Source: Clostridiaceae bacterium (GTDB lineage Bacteria; Bacillota; Clostridia; Monoglobales; Firm-18). Taken from it: a stretch of 12,308 bases of DNA. The notes below the pieces were generated by a model. That model had not been told where the DNA came from. It made no database searches and saw nothing but the letters and a program-made list of their open reading frames with translations. Numbering within the stretch: the stretch's first letter is position 1; every line of letters starts with the position of its first letter. The DNA is taken from contig JAAZFB010000096.1 in NCBI GenBank assembly GCA_012511915.1, positions 1 to 12,308 on the forward strand. Direction: 5' to 3'. Below are positions 1 through 5,383 of the stretch, one piece after another. The position numbers and the translations under genes were made by a program.

Positions 1-24
1 ATATATCAGACTTTGCACTTGGAG

Positions 25-33
25 TTATCCACA
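25..33 (+). promoter_or_regulatory. Consensus DnaA box
   Basis: TTATCCACA matches the bacterial DnaA-box consensus exactly and lies in non-coding DNA near the left edge. A looser TTCCACA-like match follows at about 66-74. One box does not make an origin. It could be an isolated DnaA-binding or titration site, or chance. Sequence to the left of the window would decide. Confidence 0.3.
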
Positions 34-78
34 AATACAGTAAGTTTCATTTTCAAATTTTCACTTCTTCCACATATG

Positions 79-96
79 GTAACGGTTGTAACGGTT
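79..96 (+). repeat. Tandem 9-bp direct repeat GTAACGGTT x2
   Basis: Two perfect, adjacent copies of GTAACGGTT occupy 79-87 and 88-96, in otherwise AT-rich non-coding DNA about 140 nt before the small plus-strand gene. Adjacent direct repeats of this size can be binding sites for a regulator or a replication protein. Nothing in the sequence identifies such a protein, and two short copies may be chance. Confidence 0.55.
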
Positions 97-232
97 TTCA
101 TTCAAAAAAATGGGGAAACTCAAAAAAGGTATTGATAAATCGGAAATTAATTGAATTTAATTTTAAGAATTTTTTTGCCCTCAACTGCCAATACTAAGCC
201 TTGAACATAACGAATCATACGGAGGTATCGGC

Positions 233-409
233 ATGTTAAAACGCTATAGTGGTTTAGAAGAACTGATGCAAAACGAAACGCAGGCAAAAGATTATTTCTT
301 TTCGTTGCCTGAATATGTCAGAGTGCAAATAAGCCAACGAGAAAGCAACATCAATTCCTATGCAAGCTTGCAAGACTATGCAGAAAATTTGCTTAGAGGA
401 GACGATTAA
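233..409 (+). CDS. Small conserved-looking hypothetical protein (58 aa)
   Basis: This 58-codon ORF (ATG to TAA) has a clear SD, GGAGG at 221-225, with a 7-nt spacer. The product begins MLKRYSGLEELMQN and ends YAENLLRGDD. It is soluble and charged, with no signal peptide or membrane segment, and is probably alpha-helical. The core reads LPEYVRVQISQRESNINS, followed by a helix rich in Leu, Tyr, Asp and Glu. I recall similar small proteins with an LPxYV...INQR...L..YAENL pattern in Clostridia, but I know no name or function and did not check this by search. The gene stands alone, convergent with tuf, and is followed 1 nt after its stop by a strong intrinsic terminator. SD, codon quality and terminator together make it a probable real gene. 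The role is unknown. Confidence 0.75.
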   Translation: MLKRYSGLEELMQNETQAKDYFFSLPEYVRVQISQRESNINSYASLQDYAENLLRGDD

Positions 410-410
410 T

Positions 411-460
411 AAGGGGTGTATCACAAAGAACGATTGTGATACACCCCTTTATTATTTCAT
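411..460 (+). terminator. Intrinsic terminator, 16-bp perfect stem, possibly bidirectional
   Basis: Bases 411-426 pair perfectly with 434-449 around a 7-nt loop (AGAACGA). The stem carries a GGGG/CCCC block near its base. On the plus strand the 3' arm runs into TTATTATTTCATTT, a typical though interrupted T-rich tract, so it should stop transcription of the small gene that ends at 409. It also lies about 30 nt past the tuf stop. In the minus direction the flank reads CTTATTAATCG, a weak U-tract, so termination of tuf here is plausible but less certain. No other terminator-like hairpin is visible after tuf. Confidence 0.85.
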
Positions 461-478
461 TTGGAATTATCGAATAAC

Positions 479-1678
479 TTACAGTATCTTTATTACAACA
501 CCTGAGCCAACTGTTCTTCCGCCTTCACGAATAGCAAAGCGTAAGCCTTCTTCAATTGCGATAGGGGTAATAAGGGTAACTTCCATTTCAATATTATCCC
601 CAGGCATACACATTTCTACACCGTCGGGTAGCTGAACTACACCTGTTACGTCAGTTGTTCTGAAATAAAACTGTGGGCGATAATTGTTAAAGAATGGTGT
701 GTGCCTTCCGCCCTCATCCTTTGTAAGCACATAAACCTGACCAACAAAATGGGTATGAGGTTTAATAGAACCGGGTTTTGCCAAGACTTGTCCACGCTCT
801 ATTTCTGTTCTTTGAACACCGCGCAGCAAAGCACCGACGTTATCGCCTGCTTCTGCATAATCAAGAAGCTTTCTAAACATTTCTATACCGGTAACAACTA
901 CTTTGCGTGATTCATCCGCAAGACCAACAATTTCAACTTCTTCGGATACTTTGAGTGTTCCTCTTTCAACCCTGCCTGTAGCAACGGTGCCGCGGCCGGT
1001 AATTGAGAATACATCCTCAACAGGCATTAAGAAAGGTAAATCGGTCTTTCTCTGGGGTGAGGGGATAAATGAATCAACCGCATCCATAAGCTTAATAATT
1101 GATTCATATTCAGGTGAATTAATGTCCTGGGATTCACTTTCAATAGCTTGCAATGCAGAGCCAATGATAATCGGGGTGTCGTCTCCGGGGAATTCATATT
1201 CGCTCAATAGTTCACGGACTTCCATTTCAACAAGCTCTAAAAGCTCCGGATCATCAACCTGGTCAGCCTTGTTCAAATAAACAACAATGTGTGGAACACC
1301 AACCTGACGTGCTAAAAGGATGTGTTCTCTTGTTTGTGGCATCGGGCCATCAGCAGCAGATACAACAAGGATTGCACCATCCATTTGGGCTGCGCCCGTT
1401 ATCATGTTTTTAACATAGTCAGCATGGCCGGGGCAGTCAACATGCGCATAATGACGTGCATCAGTCTCGTATTCAACGTGAGATGTCGAAATAGTTATTC
1501 CTCTTTCTCTTTCTTCAGGCGCCTTATCAATATTGTCATATGATGTGTAAGCTGCCTGTCCTTTAAACCCAAGCACCTTGGTAATTGCCGCGGTAAGTGT
1601 AGTCTTACCATGGTCCACATGACCGATTGTTCCAATGTTTACATGGGGTTTTGATCTTTCAAATTTTGCTTTTGCCAT
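479..1678 (-). CDS. tuf: Elongation factor Tu
   Basis: EF-Tu, 399 aa and complete, is the GTPase that delivers aminoacyl-tRNA to the ribosomal A site in the cytoplasm. The G domain (about 1-205) has the P-loop GHVDHGKT (19-26), switch I RGITIS (59-64), DCPGH (81-85, with the catalytic His85), NKAD (136-139) and SAL (174-176). The beta-barrel domains II and III follow, with the conserved GRGTVATGRVERG block and the C-terminal RFAIREGGRTVGSGVV block. NKAD rather than NKCD is, from memory, common in clostridial EF-Tu. The ATG has an AAGGAGG site (1688-1694) 9 nt upstream. It is the last gene of the str-type cluster, 37 nt after fusA, and no promoter is obvious in that AT-rich gap. The gene is intact. 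Whether a second tuf copy exists elsewhere cannot be seen. Confidence 0.98.
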   Translation of the reverse strand: MAKAKFERSKPHVNIGTIGHVDHGKTTLTAAITKVLGFKGQAAYTSYDNIDKAPEERERGITISTSHVEYETDARHYAHVDCPGHADYVKNMITGAAQMDGAILVVSAADGPMPQTREHILLARQVGVPHIVVYLNKADQVDDPELLELVEMEVRELLSEYEFPGDDTPIIIGSALQAIESESQDINSPEYESIIKLMDAVDSFIPSPQRKTDLPFLMPVEDVFSITGRGTVATGRVERGTLKVSEEVEIVGLADESRKVVVTGIEMFRKLLDYAEAGDNVGALLRGVQRTEIERGQVLAKPGSIKPHTHFVGQVYVLTKDEGGRHTPFFNNYRPQFYFRTTDVTGVVQLPDGVEMCMPGDNIEMEVTLITPIAIEEGLRFAIREGGRTVGSGVVIKIL

Positions 1679-1715
1679 TTTAATATTCCTCCTTAAATAA
1701 AATAAAAATTATTTA

Positions 1716-3791
1716 TTAACTAAATTTTTTGGTTACTACGCCCTCTTGTATGTTTTTGGGTACGCTTTCATAATGACTTGGTTGCATTACATATTGTCCT
1801 CGTCCTTGTGTTTTTGAGCGGAGCTCTGTTGCATAACCAAACATTTCCGCAAGGGGTACAAATGCTGAAATTGATTGAGCGCCTGATTTTGCTTCCATGC
1901 CTTGGATTTGACCACGGCGTGAATTTAAATCCCCTAACACATCACCCATATACTCTTCCGGCACCGTTACGTCCACTTTCATTATAGGCTCTTTTAATAC
2001 AGGCACGGCTTTACGACAGCCCTCTTTAAAGGCCATGGATGCCGCTATTTTGAAAGCCATCTCGGATGAGTCAACCTCATGGAAAGAACCATCATACAAA
2101 GTGACACGTATATCAACCACATTGTATCCGGCAAGTACCCCCGCCTGCATTGCGCCTTGGACACCTGCATCAACAGCAGGAATATATTCTTTGGGTATTG
2201 CACCACCGACAATTTTATTAACAAATTCGTAGCCTTCGCCAGGTTCCAACGGCTCAAGTTTCAACATTACATGACCATATTGACCCCTACCGCCTGACTG
2301 ACGTGCATATTTGTGTTCAATCTCGACTGTATTATTAATTGTCTCTTTGTACGCTACCTGCGGCTTGCCGACATTTGCCTCTACCTTAAATTCCCTAAGC
2401 AGTCTGCCTACAATAATTTCAAGGTGAAGTTCACCCATACCTGCAATAATCGTTTGTCCTGTTTCTTCGTCGGTATAAGATTTAAAAGTCGGGTCTTCCT
2501 CCGCAAGCTTGGTAAGAGCTATCCCCATTTTCTCATGACTTGCCTTTGTCTTAGGCTCAATCGCCACTCGAATAACCGGTTCAGGAAAATCCATAGACTC
2601 TAAAACAACAGCTTTTGATTCATCGCAAAGTGTATCGCCGGTAGTTGTGTTTTTAAGACCTATCGTTGCCGCAATATCCCCTGAATAAACGGTAGGGATA
2701 TCTTCGCGATGGTTTGCATGCATTAACAGTATTCTGCCTATTCTCTCTTTGACTTGCTTGGTTGAGTTGTAAACATAAGAGCCGCTCGCCATTTTGCCCG
2801 AATATACTCTAAAAAAGCAAAGTTTACCAACAAAAGGGTCTATTGCTATTTTAAATGCAAGTGCAGAAAACGGTTGATCATCGTCTGCGAAGCGTTCGGT
2901 TTCCTCCTCTGTCTTAGGTATTATACCCTTAATAGGCGGAATGTCAACCGGAGAAGGCATATAATCTACAACGGCATCAAGCAGTTTTTGTACACCTTTA
3001 TTATGATACGAGGTACCGCACAGCACTGGGACTAATTCACCGCAAATGGTTGCTTTTCTGATAGCAGCTTTTATTTCGTCAACCGACGGTTCGATACCGT
3101 CAAAAAATCTTGCTAAAAGTTCCTCGTCTGTTTCAACAACCATTTCTACCAAATCATTACGATAGGACTTAGCCTTTTCGATTAAATCTTCGGGTATTTC
3201 CTCTTCGCGTATATCGGTACCCATATCGTCATAGAAAACGTATGCCTTCATAACAACCAAATCAACAAGGCCTCTGAAGCTATCCTCATGCCCGATAGGT
3301 ATTTGAATGGGTAAGGCATTGCATTTTAGCCTGTCCTTCATCATCGCAATTACGTTATAATAATCAGCGCCCATTATATCCATCTTATTAACATAAGCCA
3401 GACGCGGCACATGATACTTATCAGCCTGCCGCCATACCGTCTCAGATTGGGGTTCTACACCGCCCTTGGCGCAAAACACCGTAACCGAACCGTCAAGTAC
3501 ACGAAGCGAACGCTCCACCTCGACAGTAAAATCAACATGTCCGGGTGTATCAATAATATTTATTCTGTGGTCCTTCCATTGGGCAGTCGTTGCGGCAGAA
3601 GTAATCGTAATCCCACGCTCCTGCTCTTGCTCCATCCAGTCCATTGTTGCGGCGCCCTCATGGGTTTCCCCAACTTTATGAACTCGTCCCGTATAAAACA
3701 GAATTCGTTCTGTTGTCGTAGTTTTTCCTGCATCAATGTGAGCCATAATTCCAATATTCCTGGTTTTTTCCAAACTGAATTCCCTGCTCAC
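1716..3791 (-). CDS. fusA: Elongation factor G
   Basis: EF-G is the GTPase that drives ribosomal translocation and, with RRF, ribosome recycling. I place the start at GTG 3791 (691 aa, beginning MSREFSLEKTRNIGIMAHID). TAAGGAG (3798-3804) sits 6 nt upstream, and the N-terminus then aligns with known EF-G. The upstream in-frame ATG at 3836 would overlap the end of rpsG and add 15 non-conserved residues that read through the SD. The G domain has AHIDAGKT (17-24), RGITI (59-63), DTPGH (81-85) and NKMD (135-138). Domains II-V follow, including QSGGRGQYGHV of domain IV. The G5 region reads CGTSY (258-262), where CGSAF is more usual, a mild variation. It lies between rpsG (25 nt) and tuf (37 nt). 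It looks like the canonical EF-G rather than a TetM-type paralogue. Confidence 0.97.
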   Translation of the reverse strand: MSREFSLEKTRNIGIMAHIDAGKTTTTERILFYTGRVHKVGETHEGAATMDWMEQEQERGITITSAATTAQWKDHRINIIDTPGHVDFTVEVERSLRVLDGSVTVFCAKGGVEPQSETVWRQADKYHVPRLAYVNKMDIMGADYYNVIAMMKDRLKCNALPIQIPIGHEDSFRGLVDLVVMKAYVFYDDMGTDIREEEIPEDLIEKAKSYRNDLVEMVVETDEELLARFFDGIEPSVDEIKAAIRKATICGELVPVLCGTSYHNKGVQKLLDAVVDYMPSPVDIPPIKGIIPKTEEETERFADDDQPFSALAFKIAIDPFVGKLCFFRVYSGKMASGSYVYNSTKQVKERIGRILLMHANHREDIPTVYSGDIAATIGLKNTTTGDTLCDESKAVVLESMDFPEPVIRVAIEPKTKASHEKMGIALTKLAEEDPTFKSYTDEETGQTIIAGMGELHLEIIVGRLLREFKVEANVGKPQVAYKETINNTVEIEHKYARQSGGRGQYGHVMLKLEPLEPGEGYEFVNKIVGGAIPKEYIPAVDAGVQGAMQAGVLAGYNVVDIRVTLYDGSFHEVDSSEMAFKIAASMAFKEGCRKAVPVLKEPIMKVDVTVPEEYMGDVLGDLNSRRGQIQGMEAKSGAQSISAFVPLAEMFGYATELRSKTQGRGQYVMQPSHYESVPKNIQEGVVTKKFS

Positions 3792-3797
3792 TGTTTT

Positions 3798-3804
3798 CTC
3801 CTTA
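3798..3804 (-). promoter_or_regulatory. SD deciding the fusA GTG start
   Basis: On the minus strand TAAGGAG lies 6 nt before GTG at 3791. No comparable site precedes the upstream ATG at 3836. This favours the GTG and removes an apparent 20-nt overlap with rpsG. Confidence 0.85.
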
Positions 3805-3816
3805 CATAAATCAAAT

Positions 3817-4287
3817 TTACCATCTATAATGGGCAAACGCTCTGTTTGCCTCTGCCATTTTATGCATATCTTCGCGTTTTTTCACCGAGGAGCCTGTACT
3901 GTTTAGAGCATCCATTATCTCAGCGGCTAAACGTTCACGCATTGTACGCTCATTTCTGCCTCTTGAATCATTGGTTAACCAACGCAAACCCAATGTTTGC
4001 CGTCTTTCGGGTCGAACCTCGATAGGTACTTGATATGTTGCACCGCCCACTCGTCTTGCTTTTACTTCAAGCACAGGCATTATATTACCTAATGCCTCTT
4101 CAAACGCCTCAACAGGCTCTTTTCCTGTTTTCTGCTTGACAATATCAAATGCGCCGTAAACTATTTTTTGCGCTACACCTCTTTTACCGTCAAGCATAAT
4201 GTTATTAATCAGCCGTGTTACTAACTTGCTTCCGTAAAGCGGATCAGGTAATACGTCCCTTTTAGCAATAAAACCTCTTCTTGGCAC
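3817..4287 (-). CDS. rpsG: 30S ribosomal protein S7
   Basis: S7 is the primary 16S rRNA binder that organises the 30S head and contacts the E-site tRNA. The chosen GTG at 4287 gives 156 aa beginning MPRRGFIAKRDVLPDPLYGSKLV, the usual S7 N-terminus and length. AAGGAGG (4296-4302) is 8 nt upstream. The in-frame ATG at 4305 overlaps that SD and would add six residues, so I reject it. Conserved blocks are INNIMLDGKRGVAQKIVYGA, the ARRVGGATYQVPIEVRPERR segment and the C-terminal HKMAEANRAFAHYRW. A 227-nt spacer separates it from rpsL, while fusA follows after 25 nt. In E. coli S7 represses this operon by binding the rpsL-rpsG spacer. Whether that holds here is unknown. Confidence 0.97.
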   Translation of the reverse strand: MPRRGFIAKRDVLPDPLYGSKLVTRLINNIMLDGKRGVAQKIVYGAFDIVKQKTGKEPVEAFEEALGNIMPVLEVKARRVGGATYQVPIEVRPERRQTLGLRWLTNDSRGRNERTMRERLAAEIMDALNSTGSSVKKREDMHKMAEANRAFAHYRW

Positions 4288-4514
4288 TTTACTTCCCTCC
4301 TTCATAAATAATAATGAATATCACCGGTACTCAACCCTAATTGGGTTGTATGGGTATGTCGGCAACAAAGCAAAAGCCGAAAATCCCCGTGCGTTTATTG
4401 CCAATATATTTTACACCATGGCACTCGCACTGTTGTTTGAAGATGCTAATTAAATTTCATTGCATCTTTTTTGTGATATTTTGTACCAATGGTACGATTG
4501 TTGTTAATTGGATT
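4288..4514 (-). other. Long structured rpsL-rpsG spacer (227 nt)
   Basis: There is no supported ORF here on either strand. Visible structures are a 5-bp hairpin GTACC/GGTAC around a 3-nt loop (about 4482-4494), a 7-bp hairpin AAGATGC/GCATCTT with a 15-nt loop (4440-4468), TCGGC/GCCGA with a 12-nt loop (4359-4380), and CAACCC/GGGTTG with a 5-nt loop (4332-4348). None has a U-tract in the minus-strand (mRNA) sense, so none looks like a terminator of the operon. The 4440-4468 hairpin is followed by T6 only on the plus strand. I found no convincing promoter; TAAAAT and TTGGCA-like strings are not well spaced. Structure that binds S7 for feedback control is an inference by analogy with E. coli. 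Confidence 0.6.
4296..4302 (-). promoter_or_regulatory. SD deciding the rpsG GTG start
   Basis: AAGGAGG on the minus strand is 8 nt before GTG 4287. It overlaps the first codons after the alternative ATG 4305, which therefore cannot use it. A weak AT-only inverted repeat TTCAT/ATGAA (4301-4305 and 4314-4318) touches this SD. Confidence 0.85.
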
Positions 4515-4931
4515 TTACTTTTCTTTCGGCACTTTTGCGCCATACAAGCTTCTGCCCTGTCTGCGTGCTGTTACACCGGAGGCATCATGTGTACCGCGAA
4601 CAATGTGATACCTTACACCGGGAAGGTCTTTAACCCTTCCGCCCTTAATAAGCACAACACTATGTTCTTGTATGTTATGCCCAATACCCGGAATATATGC
4701 AGATACTTCAATCCCGTTTGTAAGCCGAACCCTTGCGACTTTTCTAAGAGCAGAGTTAGGTTTTTTCGGGGTCATCGTTTTTACAACGGTGCACACACCT
4801 CTTTTTTGCGGTGATTCTTGGTCGGTTACCTTATTTTTTATCGAGTTCATCGTCTTTTGTAACGCTGGGGCAGTGGACTTTTTAAAACTTGATTTACGTC
4901 CCTTTCTCACCAATTGGTTAAATGTTGGCAT
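4515..4931 (-). CDS. rpsL: 30S ribosomal protein S12
   Basis: S12 is a 138-aa protein of the 30S decoding centre that contributes to tRNA selection fidelity. It shows the conserved SPQKRGVC block (40-47), TPKKPNSALRK (54-64) and VKDLPGVRYHIVRG (100-113). It carries the 14-residue N-terminal insertion, relative to the E. coli protein, that is typical of Firmicutes. Lys56 and Lys57 (E. coli Lys42/43) and Lys101 (E. coli Lys87) are wild type, so no streptomycin-resistance change is visible. Asp102 is the equivalent of the residue that is methylthiolated in E. coli. The ATG follows an extended anti-16S match (4940-4952) with a GGAG-to-ATG gap of 12 nt, longer than for its neighbours. A 141-nt spacer precedes it. 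Confidence 0.98.
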   Translation of the reverse strand: MPTFNQLVRKGRKSSFKKSTAPALQKTMNSIKNKVTDQESPQKRGVCTVVKTMTPKKPNSALRKVARVRLTNGIEVSAYIPGIGHNIQEHSVVLIKGGRVKDLPGVRYHIVRGTHDASGVTARRQGRSLYGAKVPKEK

Positions 4932-4956
4932 TTACTGTCTCATCTCCTTTCTATCG

Positions 4957-5010
4957 TTATTGTTGAATAATTGGGGACGCGAATTGTTGCAAAAAATATA
5001 TTCCCGTCAT
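4957..5010 (-). CDS. Possible 17-codon leader ORF upstream of rpsL
   Basis: In the 141-nt gap between the L7Ae gene and rpsL, a GGAGG (5022-5026) stands 11 nt before ATG 5010, which opens a 17-codon frame, MTGIYFLQQFASPIIQQ, ending in TAA at 4957-4959. The same SD-to-start spacing is used by the L7Ae gene and rpoC. The stop is 4 nt before the extended SD of rpsL (4940-4952), close enough for a terminating ribosome to affect rpsL initiation. An in-frame ATG at 5028 would give 23 codons but has no SD. The peptide is not one I recognise. The ORF could be a leader peptide that couples translation, or a chance frame after a decayed start. Confidence 0.3.
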   Translation of the reverse strand: MTGIYFLQQFASPIIQQ

Positions 5011-5072
5011 AAATTCAACGTCCTCCATATTTGAAGCATAAAGCCACAAACCAAAATTATGACAATCCAAAA

Positions 5073-5321
5073 TTAATGACTTTGCCTGATAACAGCAACA
5101 GCAGCATCAACTTCTATCCCACACTCTGTGCCAAGCTGCTTCATAGTCGGCAGATATTCAATCTTAACATTATGGTTTCGGCACAATGTCTCTAAATATT
5201 GCCGCATTTGCGGCTCACAGTCTTCAGCAATATAAGCACAGGAAGCATCACCATTTTCTATGGCTCTCTTTGACTGCTTAAACCCGACAAACCTGCTGTT
5301 TGGATCGATCTTGCTTAACAT
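5073..5321 (-). CDS. rplGB: L7Ae-family kink-turn RNA-binding protein (YbxF-like)
   Basis: This is an 82-aa protein of the L7Ae/L30e/S12e/Gadd45 fold. Family members bind kink-turn RNA, and B. subtilis YbxF (82 aa, same genomic position) is the closest match I recall. Visible signatures are GFKQSKRAIENG (13-24), AEDCEP (32-37), MKQLGTECGIEV (60-71) and the hydrophobic end AAVAVI. I choose ATG 5321, with GGAGG (5333-5337) 11 nt upstream. The alternative TTG at 5339 lies across that SD and would add six residues. It lies between rpoC (62 nt) and rpsL (141 nt). Binding to a ribosomal or riboswitch kink-turn is the family expectation. The specific target is unknown and the gene is often dispensable in relatives. 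Confidence 0.9.
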   Translation of the reverse strand: MLSKIDPNSRFVGFKQSKRAIENGDASCAYIAEDCEPQMRQYLETLCRNHNVKIEYLPTMKQLGTECGIEVDAAVAVIRQSH

Positions 5322-5332
5322 AAGGCTTAAAA

Positions 5333-5337
5333 CCTCC
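5333..5337 (-). promoter_or_regulatory. SD of the L7Ae gene, overlapping the predicted transcript start
   Basis: GGAGG on the minus strand is 11 nt before ATG 5321. It fixes the start, because the TTG at 5339 begins within 2 nt of it. It also falls where transcription from the promoter at 5342-5370 should begin. Confidence 0.75.
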
Positions 5338-5341
5338 AATT

Positions 5342-5370
5342 ATATTACCATAGCATCTTAATTTTGTCAA
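5342..5370 (-). promoter_or_regulatory. Candidate sigma-A promoter for the str-type gene group
   Basis: On the minus strand, perfect TTGACA (5365-5370) is followed after 17 nt by TAATAT (5342-5347) with a TGG just before it, an extended -10 arrangement. An overlapping exact TATAAT (5339-5344) lies at a less favourable 20-nt spacing. The -35 starts 14 nt after the rpoC stop, in the only short gap between rpoC and the L7Ae gene. The site could give the translation genes transcription that is independent of rpoBC. The predicted start, near 5335, falls inside the SD of the L7Ae gene. Confidence 0.6.
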
Positions 5371-5383
5371 TAATCCGATAAAA

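Larger units (their letters stand above)
1..232. other. Non-coding region upstream of the small plus-strand gene
   Basis: No convincing gene is visible here. The plus-strand frame starting at base 1 is open to a TGA at 133-135, but the 44 residues are low-complexity and have no start with an SD, so I do not call it. The stretch holds a consensus DnaA box TTATCCACA (25-33), a tandem pair of GTAACGGTT (79-87 and 88-96), and an AT-rich segment (about 131-177). A weak promoter candidate for the downstream gene is TTGATA (132-137), 18 nt, then TTTAAT (156-161). It is a poor match in AT-rich DNA, so it is only a suggestion. The SD of the next gene is at 221-225. Confidence 0.6.

Noticed and set aside
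1..135. Open plus-strand frame at the left edge
   Set aside because: The 44 residues show no recognisable protein character, and the only internal ATG (76-78) has no SD.
1716..3791. TetM-like ribosomal protection protein instead of EF-G
   Set aside because: Position, QSGGRGQYGHV in domain IV and the EF-G N-terminus (REFSLEKTRNIGIMAHIDAGKT region) fit canonical EF-G.
4439..4474. Plus-strand intrinsic terminator (AAGATGC/GCATCTT followed by T6)
   Set aside because: There is no plus-strand gene for it to serve, the loop is 15 nt and the stem only 7 bp with few GC pairs; kept as part of the spacer description, not called a terminator.
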